Shown one piece after another: positions 1-7,985 of a stretch of DNA of 64,000 bases (within the stretch, counting starts at the first letter, position 1; every line of letters starts with the position of its first letter). Source of the stretch: Rhizocola hellebori (GTDB lineage Bacteria > Actinomycetota > Actinomycetes > Mycobacteriales > Micromonosporaceae); NCBI RefSeq assembly GCF_016862955.1, contig NZ_BONY01000020.1:62001-126000 (forward strand), written 5' to 3'. A model generated the notes under the pieces. The model worked only from the letters and a program-made list of their open reading frames with translations. It did no database searches and was not told the origin of the DNA. A program made the position numbers and the translations under genes.

Positions 1-1009
1 CGGCCCCGCGATCCACAATCCGCACACTCAGCGCCTCGCCGACCGTGGTGGCCGTGACCCAGGCGCGACGAGTCTCACCGTGCAGCAGCACATTGTTCAG
101 CGCCTCCTGCGTCGCCCCGGCAACCGCCTTTGCTACGTCATCATTTATGTCTGGTACCGAATCAAGCTGAAAATGCACCGTCAAGCCCAGCGCCTGCGCG
201 CCGTCGACCACCTCGGACAGCCGCTGTGTCAACGTTTCCTGGCCGGAATCGCCGTCCACCGACATCAGCCGGCGCACCAGATCGGCCTCCCGCGCGCACC
301 TCTCCCGCACCTGCTCCGGGTTGTGCTCCAGCCCACCCCGCCCGATCACGGTCAGGGTGGCCAGCACCGTGTCGTGCAGCACGCGGAAATGCTCCAGCCG
401 GGCCTGCGCCGCGGCCTGCTTGGCTTGCGCGGCAACACGTTCCGCCGTCAGCCGATCCACCAGCCCGCCCTGGCGGCGCAGATAGCGCACGGCGAAGCCT
501 ATGATGATGGCGAACCAGGCGATCCCGTTGAGGCAGCCCAGACACGCCAGCCACGCCTCCCCCGCCAGCACATCCGCCCACACGTGCGCCACGAGCAACA
601 CCCCGACCGCCCCCGCCGCCCAGGCGATCCTCGGGATGGCCGCCCCGGCGAGCGCCGCCGCAGCCTGGGCCATGCGCCCCGACCAGTTCACCGATGAGTC
701 GTCGTGGGCCACCCCGCTGTTGGCGGAAACCACCATCGTGAGCATCGCCGCCCACCCCACATCGGCCCAGGCCATCCACTCGGTGAACCAGCCCGCCCGG
801 GCCACCGCCACGAACATCGCCACGTTGCCGGCGATCGTGAGCACGACGAGCGCCGCGTTGAGCCCGCCCATACGATACGAGGCGGAGCCGAGGGTCAACA
901 ACGCCGGCAGCAGGTAGCTAAGCCGTTGCAGCCCAAGCAGAATCACGATGAACCGGTTCGCCCGCTCCGCACCGGGCGCGGCAGCCACCGCCACTGACAC
1001 GCCCGTCAC
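1..1009 (-). CDS. Sensor histidine kinase, C-terminus cut by window edge
   Basis: The minus-strand frame gives about 336 residues before it runs off the left edge. The first ~160 residues hold four to six hydrophobic segments, followed by a short coiled linker and the phospho-acceptor helix with LHDTVLATL (His of HDTVL). An ATPase N-box-like segment, QEALNNVLLHG, follows. The layout is that of NarL/DesK-type two-component kinases, which autophosphorylate on His and pass phosphate to a response regulator; that partner would lie to the left, outside the window. The G boxes of the ATPase domain are missing only because of the edge. The start is uncertain: GTG at 1009 is used, GTG at 1000 is possible, and neither has a good ribosome binding site. 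Confidence 0.85.
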   Translation of the reverse strand, partial: MTGVSVAVAAAPGAERANRFIVILLGLQRLSYLLPALLTLGSASYRMGGLNAALVVLTIAGNVAMFVAVARAGWFTEWMAWADVGWAAMLTMVVSANSGVAHDDSSVNWSGRMAQAAAALAGAAIPRIAWAAGAVGVLLVAHVWADVLAGEAWLACLGCLNGIAWFAIIIGFAVRYLRRQGGLVDRLTAERVAAQAKQAAAQARLEHFRVLHDTVLATLTVIGRGGLEHNPEQVRERCAREADLVRRLMSVDGDSGQETLTQRLSEVVDGAQALGLTVHFQLDSVPDINDDVAKAVAGATQEALNNVLLHGETRRAWVTATTVGEALSVRIVDRGA

Positions 1010-1029
1010 GATAGTCGATGCGTGCCCCG

Positions 1030-1380
1030 CCCGCGACGCGACAGCAACCCCACCCGCCACCAGCCAATCCACCCGCCCCGCGCAGCCACCCGCTCCCGCC
1101 CCCGACCCACGACATGGCGGCCACATCAGGCGGCATCAGCAAAGCCGCCTGCTCCCGCCACCGGCCCGCGACCAGACCGCAACGCCGGCCGGCACCAGCG
1201 AAACCAACCCGCCACCCAGCCCACGATCTGACCGCAACAGGCGGCACCAGCAAAACCGCCCGCCCCTGGCACCCAGCTCGCGACCTGACTGCAACACCAG
1301 CCGGCTTCAGCAAACCACCCGCTCCCGGCGCTTAGCCCGCGACACCAGGAGGCATTAGCGAAGCGAGCTGCTCCAGGCCC
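1030..1380. repeat. Degenerate ~57-bp tandem repeat, about six units
   Basis: The motif CCCGCGACC or a variant (CCCACGATC, CTCGCGACC, CCCGCGACA) recurs at 1030, 1106, 1165, 1220, 1277 and 1336. Each is followed by an ACCGCAAC-like block and a GGCACCAGCRAAACC-like block. Spacing is 55-59 bp except the first interval (76 bp). Units are diverged and none is flanked by unique spacers, so it is not a CRISPR array. Function is unknown. Confidence 0.7.
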
Positions 1381-1531
1381 ATCCGATCGCGGACAACAGC
1401 GCCGAGGCGATCGTGGCGCGCTGAACGGTGCCGGCGTGCAGGCGGTGGCCGAAGTGGACCAAGGCGCTGAATGTCATCAGGGGTCACCGCCGTTCCTCAC
1501 CCGGCCCCGGGAGCACATGGCACTGCCAATT

Positions 1532-1545
1532 GGAAAGCGCTTGCC
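1532..1545. promoter_or_regulatory. LacI-family operator-like palindrome, distal
   Basis: GGAAAGCGCTTGCC matches its own reverse complement at 12 of 14 positions, around a central CG. This is the typical form of LacI-family operators. It lies 214 bp upstream of the pectate lyase start and pairs with a second site at 1722-1735. Confidence 0.6.
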
Positions 1546-1721
1546 TTAACATACCGGCAATACTGCAAATCCCGCGGGTGCTCCGGGTGCGGCAAAACAC
1601 CCAAATAGCGGTCATAGCCGGGCCGGCAGACGGACGGCCCGCTGCGGTTGCCTTATTTCGCCGCAAATAATCTGCAAATCGCTCTTATTGACTCATCTGA
1701 GGCTATCTATTTAGCTGGACT

Positions 1722-1735
1722 GGAAAGCGCATTCC
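1722..1735. promoter_or_regulatory. LacI-family operator-like palindrome, proximal
   Basis: GGAAAGCGCATTCC is palindromic at 12 of 14 positions. It shares the first nine bases, GGAAAGCGC, with the distal site and sits 8 bp before the Shine-Dalgarno of the pectate lyase gene. A bound repressor there would block initiation or early elongation. The two sites are 190 bp apart, a spacing that could allow looping (inference). Confidence 0.6.
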
Positions 1736-1742
1736 CGCCCCC

Positions 1743-1751
1743 AGAAGGAGG
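1743..1751 (+). promoter_or_regulatory. Strong ribosome binding site fixing the pectate lyase start
   Basis: AGAAGGAGG lies 7 nt before GTG 1759. It sets the start there rather than at the in-frame ATG at 1648, which would add 37 residues ahead of the signal peptide. Confidence 0.8.
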
Positions 1752-1758
1752 TTGCGAA

Positions 1759-3378
1759 GTGCACAAATCCAGAGCTCTCCTCGCCGCAGCGATCAGCGCG
1801 ATGCTCGCCTTGCTGGTCTTCGGCATCACGTCGGTGGCTCGCGCCGACACCCTGTTCTCGGACAACTTCGAAGACGGCAACTCCACCGGATGGACCAGCT
1901 CCGGCGGAAGCTGGGCGGTGGCCAGTGACGGCTCGCAGGTCTACCGACAATCCGGCACAAGCAGCGACGCGCGAAGCCGGTCCGGCTCGTCAAGCTGGTC
2001 GAACTACGCCGTGCAAGCCCGGGTCAAGCCCACCGCCTTCAACGGCAGCAACCGATTCGTCGCCTTGCTCGCCCGCGCGCAGAGCAACACCAGCTATTAC
2101 TACCTCGCGTTGCGCAGCAACAACACCGTCGAGCTGAAGAAGCTCGTGAGTGGATCGTCCACCACGCTCGGCTCACGGGCACAGACCGTCACGCTCAACA
2201 CCTGGTACACACTAAAACTTGATGTGTCCGGCTCGACGCTGCGCGGATATGTCGACGGCACGCTGGTTGCCACGGCCACCGACACCCAATTCGCGGCCGG
2301 AAACATCGGGCTGGCCACCTTCAACGCCAGCGCCTCCTTCGACGACGTCGACGTGTCCACCGGCACCACCACCCCGCCGACGGGCTCACCCACCGCATCG
2401 CCGACCAACTCCCCGCCCGGCCCGAGCCCGACGCCCTGCACCACCTGCCAGTTCGCCGACGGCTTTGCCTCGGTCAACGCGATGGGCCAGAACGGCACCC
2501 GCGGCGGCCTCGGCGGCCCCGTCGTCGACGTCAGCACCGCCTCCGCCTTCCTCGCCCAGATCGCCATGCTGGGCCCGAGAATCATCCGGGTCAACGGCAC
2601 CATCGCCCTTCCCGGCCCGATGCACGACGTCACCTCCGACAAGACCATCGTCGGCATGGGCGCCAACTCCGGCTTCACCGGAGGCGGGCTCAACATCGGC
2701 CTGCCGATCGACGACGGCATCACCTCACCCCCGGCCAACGCGGTGAAGAACATCATCATCCGCAACCTGAACTTCAACTCGTGGCCCGACGACGCGATCA
2801 ACGTGCAGATGTTCTCCCACCACGTCTGGATCGACCACAACCATTGGGGCACCGGCACTGACGGCGGCGTCGACATCAAACGCGGCTCGTCCTATGTAAC
2901 CGTATCGTGGAACCACGCCGACGGTACCAACAAAAACATGCTCCTCGGCCGCGACGATGGCGACTCGGCCCAGGACAGCGGACGGCTCAAGGTGACCTAC
3001 CACCACAACTGGTTCGACGCCACCACCCAGCGCAACCCGCGCGTTCGCTTCGGCGACCCGGTGCACGTGTACAACAACTACTACAACGACACCGGCAACT
3101 ACGGCGTCGCGTCCACCATGAACGCCGGTGTACTCGTGGAACGCAACTACTTCGAAAACGTCGACGACCCGTTCCACCTCGGCGAAGCAAGCTCACCCGC
3201 CGGACGCCTGGTGGCCGTGGACAACTGCCTGGTCAACTCCGGCCCCGGCCAGAGCGGCGGCAGCGTGGCCCCGATCCCTTATGCCTACACCGTCACGGCG
3301 GCCTGCAGCGTGAAAACCGCTGTGCTGGCTTGGGTCGGCACTGGGCGGGTCGGGATTCCGGGCGCTGAGCCCAGCTGA
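1759..3378 (+). CDS. Secreted pectate lyase, PL1-type, with N-terminal lamin-G/jelly-roll-like module
   Basis: 539 residues from GTG 1759. Residues 1-29 are a Sec signal peptide ending ARA. Residues ~31-200 form a beta-sandwich module like the concanavalin/DUF1080-type domains on plant-wall enzymes. A Thr/Pro/Ser linker spans ~201-226. Residues ~230-517 are a right-handed beta-helix pectate lyase of the PL1 type: WIDHNHW at 357-363, the calcium-site region DGGVDIKRG at 368-376, and the catalytic-Arg strand RNPRVRFG at 425-432. PL1 enzymes cleave polygalacturonate by Ca2+-dependent beta-elimination outside the cell. The C-terminus after TAACSV is an unusual tail without recognisable domain. 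Expression is likely under LacI-type control through two upstream palindromes, and a hairpin follows the stop. Confidence 0.92.
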   Translation: MHKSRALLAAAISAMLALLVFGITSVARADTLFSDNFEDGNSTGWTSSGGSWAVASDGSQVYRQSGTSSDARSRSGSSSWSNYAVQARVKPTAFNGSNRFVALLARAQSNTSYYYLALRSNNTVELKKLVSGSSTTLGSRAQTVTLNTWYTLKLDVSGSTLRGYVDGTLVATATDTQFAAGNIGLATFNASASFDDVDVSTGTTTPPTGSPTASPTNSPPGPSPTPCTTCQFADGFASVNAMGQNGTRGGLGGPVVDVSTASAFLAQIAMLGPRIIRVNGTIALPGPMHDVTSDKTIVGMGANSGFTGGGLNIGLPIDDGITSPPANAVKNIIIRNLNFNSWPDDAINVQMFSHHVWIDHNHWGTGTDGGVDIKRGSSYVTVSWNHADGTNKNMLLGRDDGDSAQDSGRLKVTYHHNWFDATTQRNPRVRFGDPVHVYNNYYNDTGNYGVASTMNAGVLVERNYFENVDDPFHLGEASSPAGRLVAVDNCLVNSGPGQSGGSVAPIPYAYTVTAACSVKTAVLAWVGTGRVGIPGAEPS

Positions 3379-3385
3379 TTAACGG

Positions 3386-3413
3386 GCTGCGCGCGGCCTG
3401 GTTCGCGCGCAGC
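3386..3413 (+). terminator. Hairpin after the pectate lyase gene
   Basis: GCTGCGCGCG (3386-3395) pairs with CGCGCGCAGC (3404-3413) across an 8-nt loop, extendable by two or three pairs. There is no T-tract, as usual for actinobacterial terminators. The stop codon is 8 bp upstream. The following stretch to 3675 holds no gene that I can support. Confidence 0.55.
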
Positions 3414-3675
3414 TCCACCACCTTCGACCTCAATCGACTCGGGCGCTCGGGTATGACCTGATGGAGCCTGCCGCGCGGGCTCGGCCAAAAATGAACATGC
3501 TGGCCAGGCTGCAACAATGTTCGGAGGATTTGTCGCCACCTGGATGCCAACGCGAGCTGGGTCGGTGCGAGCGCCAAGCCCATTCGGTCGAACACGAGGC
3601 AGCGCCTCAGTACACGGGCACAGTTCACGCTGTCAGCTCAGCCTCGATCCGTGCTCCCATTTCTCATGGCCAGGT

Positions 3676-4074
3676 TCAAACCGTCGCAAACCAGAGGTCG
3701 TGAGCTGAAAAACCATTGAGGTCAATTGAGTCTAATCGCGAGGACTCACCGAACGCATCGCTAAGTGTTTCCCTGCAGGCGCACAGACACGGACTGTCCA
3801 TATCCGGCACGCCTATTGTTGTCGCGAATTCATTGCGGACATCTGTGTTGCTGAAATTCGTTTCTACAAACGCCACCGGAATGACTGTCGATATTAGAGC
3901 GATCACCCGCCCTTGATCTATGATGCGAATCCAGGTTTCGCCTGCACCGCTGTCGAAATCCAACGTCGCTGCGGTACTGCGCTTAAGGTCACGTGATACC
4001 TCCAATGCGGCACTCACAGTCCACGACTTTGCGTGAGCCTGGGCGACTCGTAATGCGACATTGGCGTCTATCAT
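3676..4074 (-). CDS. Hypothetical protein, candidate immunity protein
   Basis: 132 residues, no recognised domain, no signal peptide or membrane segment. Its ATG overlaps the stop of the preceding 84-residue frame in an ATGA (4071-4074), so translation is coupled. This is the arrangement expected of a toxin tip followed by its immunity gene. The gene lies in the AT-richer island of 3.7-6.2 kb, whose codon use differs from the flanking high-GC genes (for example ATA and AAT codons). The role as immunity protein is inferred only from position and size. It could also be an unrelated small cytosolic protein. Confidence 0.6.
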   Translation of the reverse strand: MIDANVALRVAQAHAKSWTVSAALEVSRDLKRSTAATLDFDSGAGETWIRIIDQGRVIALISTVIPVAFVETNFSNTDVRNEFATTIGVPDMDSPCLCACRETLSDAFGESSRLDSIDLNGFSAHDLWFATV

Positions 4075-4325
4075 GGTGAATTCCCCGTGGGCCGTGAACG
4101 AAATCCATTACTGTTCCTACGGATGTTGAACCAGGTAGTCGGCGTTCCGCCGCCCATAAGGCCAGCGATCCCCTTGATCGGAATCTTGACGTTGCTGCTC
4201 ACCCACAGGCCGTTGACGGCGCTGGCTGCACCCTCCAGCAAAGCCTTCGCGCAGTTGACGTAGAATCCAAATAGACTGTTGCCTGGAGTGTCGTCGACGT
4301 CTTCTACCATACCCTGGTCATCCAA
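4071..4325 (-). CDS. Short hypothetical protein, possibly a displaced toxin C-terminus
   Basis: 84 residues. The only in-frame upstream start is TTG 4325 and no good ribosome binding site precedes it, so this may be a fragment of a longer gene. The N-terminal part carries a Gly/Ala-rich hydrophobic stretch (FYVNCAKALLEGAASAVNG). The C-terminus, WFNIRRNSNGFRSRP, is basic and asparagine-rich, reminiscent of the tips of contact-dependent nuclease-type toxins, but I cannot assign a family. It is coupled by ATGA to the 132-residue gene downstream. Read as an orphan tip/immunity pair, with low confidence. Confidence 0.4.
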   Translation of the reverse strand: MDDQGMVEDVDDTPGNSLFGFYVNCAKALLEGAASAVNGLWVSSNVKIPIKGIAGLMGGGTPTTWFNIRRNSNGFRSRPTGNSP

Positions 4326-4408
4326 TGTGTGGGCGCGTTGGTAAGTCTGCCATGGCGATCAATCGTAGTCGCGAGTGGTCAGCTGAAAGCTCATAGCAGG
4401 TATAACTG

Positions 4409-4981
4409 TCAGCTGGCTCCGACATGGCTAAAGGTGATGGTTGGTCCATAGCCAATTGGATCGTCTGCTGTCGTCACTTCGAATTCCTCGCCTGGGAATG
4501 ATCCACCTAGTTTCGCCTTCCACATCGCGCCAATCCTCTCGGCAAGCGAAACGAATGCAACGTGTTCGGCTGGACTCTTAGGTTCAAAGGTTTCCCAGAG
4601 ATGCACGCGGTTCACCATTATCTCAACTGCCGCCACATCTCCATCCAATTCCTCTAACCAGTGGTCAACAGCGCCAGCACTGAACTTCCATTCAACCAGC
4701 GTGCAGCCGCGGTAGCGGACGAAACTTGGCCAAAAGATCATCGAGAGGGTCCACGCCTCAGCAATCGTCGAATTCTCGAGGAGAAAATTCTGCGGCCGCC
4801 ACGACGCTATGCGCCACGCCACTGGACCATCTCGCCGAACGATCATCGGACAGGCAACATCCACCGATTCGCATGCATGCAAACTATCCAACAGTAACGC
4901 AGGTGACAACCAAGCCCTCAGCACAGCGGAGTGCCGCCCATAACGAACAGCAACCGCACCACTCGGTCGCCAATACGTCAC
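4409..4981 (-). CDS. Hypothetical protein, second candidate immunity gene
   Basis: 190 residues from GTG 4981, chosen because that codon overlaps the stop of the preceding gene as GTGA (4978-4981). Starting at the longer in-frame ATG (5074) would overlap the upstream gene by nearly 100 bp. The protein is soluble, tryptophan-rich and acidic towards the C-terminus, with no recognised motif. It follows a candidate immunity gene in the same transcription unit, so it may be another immunity or accessory protein of the toxin island. Function unknown. Confidence 0.6.
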   Translation of the reverse strand: MTYWRPSGAVAVRYGRHSAVLRAWLSPALLLDSLHACESVDVACPMIVRRDGPVAWRIASWRPQNFLLENSTIAEAWTLSMIFWPSFVRYRGCTLVEWKFSAGAVDHWLEELDGDVAAVEIMVNRVHLWETFEPKSPAEHVAFVSLAERIGAMWKAKLGGSFPGEEFEVTTADDPIGYGPTITFSHVGAS

Positions 4982-5496
4982 AAAACCGGTATGTCCAAAG
5001 TCCCGGTCGTCCTGGAATTTTGCTCGATGTATTCCCGATCCCAGGCGCCGCCTATTCGAATTCCGGTGGTCCAAAATGGATCTAGGACGATCATTCGACC
5101 ATCATCAATCGAAAGTACCGCCGCGCGAAATAGGCAGGACTCCACATCGGAATCCTTGTCTAAATATAGGGAAATTTCAACAACGCTATTGACGCGATCG
5201 GTATCGAGAAAGACAGACGTTAGATTCAAGAGTCTCGGCTCGACAGATGGTTCGGCAGTCAACTCTGTTGGCAATTCGAGGGTCTGTTGTTCGCCAAGCC
5301 GCAGCTGGCCCGTTTCCGTGTCGATATGAAATACGAGATATTTGCTTCGTGAGCGTGTTCCAATGGCAACGAAGCGCGTGTACGGCCGGACCTCACCAGC
5401 AGGATCATCTAGATCAACAATCGCAGGCACCCACAGTCTGTCCATAATAGAGAATTCCCGGAACAGACCGACCAGTTTCGCGTTGCTTGAATTCAT
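4978..5496 (-). CDS. Hypothetical protein, probable immunity partner of the adjacent toxin tip
   Basis: 172 residues, acidic and soluble, predicted mostly beta, with no family recognised. It begins 6 bp after the stop of the Hint-toxin remnant, with GGTGA ahead of ATG 5496, and is followed by a GTGA-coupled gene. In polymorphic toxin loci the gene directly after the toxin tip usually encodes the cognate immunity protein; that knowledge plus position is the whole basis for the call. Base composition is clearly lower in GC than the surrounding genes, consistent with horizontal acquisition. Confidence 0.6.
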   Translation of the reverse strand: MNSSNAKLVGLFREFSIMDRLWVPAIVDLDDPAGEVRPYTRFVAIGTRSRSKYLVFHIDTETGQLRLGEQQTLELPTELTAEPSVEPRLLNLTSVFLDTDRVNSVVEISLYLDKDSDVESCLFRAAVLSIDDGRMIVLDPFWTTGIRIGGAWDREYIEQNSRTTGTLDIPVL

Positions 5497-5502
5497 TTCA
5501 TA

Positions 5503-6243
5503 TCACCCGAGCGTATTAGGCAGCATACGAATTGCAGCATCCATACCCTCACCAATTTTTAGTAGAGTCCAGAATTCGCCGCTCCGCGTCGTCACTAGAG
5601 TCAAGCCCTGTCCTCTGTAGATCATTGCCGCAGGCTGCCCCGCCTTAAGTGTTCCATATCCCTCGAACACGAGATCGCCTCTGTTCACCATATCAGACAA
5701 GTCCTGGAGGAATTCTGGACCATTCTCCGCGAGCTTGCTGTACTTCTTTCCTGTAACAGATCCAAGCAATGCCTTTTTCCTAAGGAAGTGGTCCTTAAAG
5801 TTATCGCCCGCCGTCAAACAAGTATCCGAGTTGTGGACGAGGGCCGACGTGTTACCCGTTATCACATAGTAGGTGTGGATGCCTGCAACGGTGAGGTTGT
5901 AGGCGGGAACAGTGAAGTTGTAGGCGGGACGAGGGCTGTCGAGTTTGTTGAGGATTCCACGGACGACGATCTTGCGCCCGTCGTCGGCCAGGACGGTGTC
6001 GCCGGTGTCGAACCTGTCGACTCGCTGCCACTGTTTGTCGGTGTCGTTCCAGAACGGATGGTCCTCGGTGGTTTCGACGATGTTTCCATCAATGTCAAAC
6101 CGCACGATGTGGTCTTGGTGGACCCAGACGGCCTCTACCGCACGTGGTCCTTGCTCTCCTGTTTCCGGATCAGCCGGTGAAGCTGCAGAAGCGGGAATAT
6201 GTTGCGTAGACTCCAGCGACGATCTGGAAAGGACTACGTTCAT
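5503..6243 (-). pseudogene. 5'-truncated polymorphic toxin: partial Hint domain plus C-terminal toxin tip
   Basis: The frame reads DPETGEQGPR, TTEDHPFWN, YNLTVAGIHTYYV and SALVHNS in order. This is the C-terminal half of the self-cleaving Hint (pretoxin) domain found before the tips of RHS/YD-type toxins. The Hint N-terminal Cys block and all upstream delivery modules are missing: homology starts at about 6180, and only a filler start (ATG 6243) precedes it. After VHNS comes a ~108-residue tip with FKDHFLRKKALLG, KYSKLAENGPEFL and a GEFWTLLKIGEG segment near the end. It resembles BECR-fold RNase-like toxin tips by eye, but that assignment is tentative. The remnant abuts the start of the methyltransferase gene on the other strand, which marks the island border. 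It may be silent, or serve as an orphan module for recombination. Confidence 0.7.
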
Positions 6244-6246
6244 CTG

Positions 6247-6855
6247 ATGACCTGGTTGAACGACACCCGCAACTCTTACGACGCCATCGCCGAAAGCTAC
6301 GCCGACGAGACACGCGACCTGCTCGACCGGCTGCTCCACGTTCGCGCCGGCGTGGTGCTGTTCTCCGAGCTGGTTCGCGCGATCGGCGGCGGGCCTGTCG
6401 CCGACATCGGCTGCGGGCCGGGACACACCACCGCGCTGCTGCAAGAGCTGGGCACCGACGCGTTCGGCATCGATCTATCGCCAGCAATGATTGAGATTGC
6501 CCGCCGCGAGCACCCGGGCGCACGATTCGAGGTCGGGTCGATGACCGACCTTGATCTCGCCGACGAATCGCTCGCCGGAGTGCTCGCGTGGTGGTCTCTG
6601 ATTCACATCCCCGACGAGGCGATGCCGGGTGTGCTCGAACAGTTTCATCGCATCCTGCAACCAGGTGGGGTGCTGGCCGTGGGCTTCCACGTCGGTGAAA
6701 AGTCAAGCAGCGAAACGTACCACCGCCTGCCGTCGCAGGTGGCCGGCTGGATCCGGGCGGCAGGTTTCGCCATGGACGCCCAACACCTGTTGCGTCCGGA
6801 CGATCCAACCCCCGGGGCGATTCTGTTCGCCCACCGGCCAACAGCGGACGGCTAG
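6247..6855 (+). CDS. Class I SAM-dependent methyltransferase
   Basis: 202 residues from ATG 6247. The Rossmann fold is complete: SAM motif I VADIGCGPGHT, acidic loop FGIDLSPAMI, a motif II region GSMTDLDLADESLAG, WWSLIHIP, and a post-motif LQPGGVLAVGFHVG. It belongs to the methyltransferase 11/25 type; the substrate is unknown. The start is taken at TWLNDTRNSYDAIAESYA, which matches the usual beginning of the family. It converges on the metallophosphoesterase gene with a 4-bp overlap at the stops. The toxin remnant lies head-to-head upstream. Confidence 0.85.
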   Translation: MTWLNDTRNSYDAIAESYADETRDLLDRLLHVRAGVVLFSELVRAIGGGPVADIGCGPGHTTALLQELGTDAFGIDLSPAMIEIARREHPGARFEVGSMTDLDLADESLAGVLAWWSLIHIPDEAMPGVLEQFHRILQPGGVLAVGFHVGEKSSSETYHRLPSQVAGWIRAAGFAMDAQHLLRPDDPTPGAILFAHRPTADG

Positions 6856-7976
6856 GTCGCGCGCAGCTCGACGAGCGTGATGTCGTTGGGGGCGCCGACG
6901 CGCACCGGTGGGCCCCAGAAGCCGGCGCCGTTGGTGACATAGACTTTGGTGCCGTCGATCTCGGCCAGGCCAGAAAGAAGCGGCTGCTGGCTGGCGACGA
7001 CGAAGTGGAACGGGAAGATCTGCCCGCCGTGGGTGTGACCGGACAGCTGCAGGTCGACGCCGTACTTGGCGGCCTGGGTGACGGCCACGGGCTGATGTGC
7101 CAGCAGGACAACGGGTTTGGCCGGGTCTCGGCCGGAAAGCGCGGCGGCGTAGTCGGGGGCGGCCCCGTAGTCGTCGACGCCGGCCAGGTCGAGGCCGCGG
7201 ATTTCCAGGCGCTCGTTGCGAAGCGGACGCATGCCCAGCTCCACGATCTCGCGCAGCCACTCGTCGACGCCGGAATAGTATTCGTGGTTGCCGGTCACGA
7301 AGAATACACCGTCCTTACTGGACAGATCCCGCAGCGGCAGCGCCTGGTCCCTCAGCTCGGCCACCGGGCCATCGACAAGGTCCCCGACGACGGCGATGAG
7401 GTCGGCGTTGAGGGAGTTGACCGCCTCGACGATGCGCCGGGTGCGGCCGACCCCGGTCAACGGTCCCATGTGGATGTCGGAGACCAGGCCTATCCTGTAC
7501 CCGTCAAGGCTTCGGGGAAGTTTCGCCAGCGGAATCTGGATTCGTTTGAGTGCGGGAGTGCGGTATGCCGACGCCACGCCATATCCCACGGTCGAGCCGG
7601 CGGCCAGGCCCGCCACTATGGCGGTGCTGCGCGCGATGAGCAGGCGGCGGCCCTCATCGACCGGTTCGCTCTTGCGCACCGCGACCCGCCGCGGAATTTC
7701 CAGCAGCAGCAAGGAGAACACGAGATACACCAGCAGCGCCAGCCACACATATCCCACCAGCATCAGGGTGAGCCGGGCCGGGCCGGGCGGCACGAAGTCA
7801 CGCACCCGCCTGCTGAAGGCGAACAGCACACACCCGGCAAACCCGGTCAGGGCAACGATTCCCGCCAGCCGCAGCCGGCCCGGCCGGCTGGGATCGGAAA
7901 CCATGCGCCGGTACACATACCAATGACACGGGCCGAGCACCACGAAAAGCAACGCAAGGAACAGCAGGCTCGACAC
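6852..7976 (-). CDS. Membrane-anchored metallophosphoesterase
   Basis: 374 residues from GTG 7976, with GAGGAGA just upstream overlapping the previous stop. Three to four hydrophobic segments lie in residues 1-95, with another segment at ~115-135. The calcineurin-like phosphoesterase domain follows with all metal motifs: DIH at 167-169, GDLVDG at 198-203, GNHEYYSG at 229-236, and GHTHGGQ at 313-319. It is of the YaeI/YkuE-like type seen in many actinobacteria, and the substrate (phosphodiester, possibly a lipid or nucleotide) is not determined. It lies 9 bp after the DUF1152 gene and is probably cotranscribed with it. Confidence 0.88.
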   Translation of the reverse strand: MSSLLFLALLFVVLGPCHWYVYRRMVSDPSRPGRLRLAGIVALTGFAGCVLFAFSRRVRDFVPPGPARLTLMLVGYVWLALLVYLVFSLLLLEIPRRVAVRKSEPVDEGRRLLIARSTAIVAGLAAGSTVGYGVASAYRTPALKRIQIPLAKLPRSLDGYRIGLVSDIHMGPLTGVGRTRRIVEAVNSLNADLIAVVGDLVDGPVAELRDQALPLRDLSSKDGVFFVTGNHEYYSGVDEWLREIVELGMRPLRNERLEIRGLDLAGVDDYGAAPDYAAALSGRDPAKPVVLLAHQPVAVTQAAKYGVDLQLSGHTHGGQIFPFHFVVASQQPLLSGLAEIDGTKVYVTNGAGFWGPPVRVGAPNDITLVELRAT

Positions 7977-7985
7977 GGGCTCTCC

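Larger units (their letters stand above)
1010..1758. other. 750-bp gene-free spacer
   Basis: No convincing gene is seen. The left half is a C-rich degenerate tandem repeat with accidental open frames on both strands. The right half is AT-richer and carries two LacI-type palindromes and the ribosome binding site of the pectate lyase gene. It probably contains the promoters of the divergent histidine kinase and pectate lyase genes. Confidence 0.6.

Noticed and set aside
918-1358. Arg/Pro-rich frames on both strands across the tandem repeat
   Set aside because: The frames exist because the repeat is C-rich and lacks stops. Translations are low-complexity, and the minus-strand one overlaps the kinase gene start in another frame.
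1030-1380. Possible CRISPR array
   Set aside because: Units are diverged over their full length, spacing varies, and there are no unique spacers or cas genes.
5503-6444. Reading the Hint-toxin frame back to an ATG at 6444
   Set aside because: Upstream of about 6190 the frame is antisense to the methyltransferase and loses Hint-like sequence, so that part is not coding.
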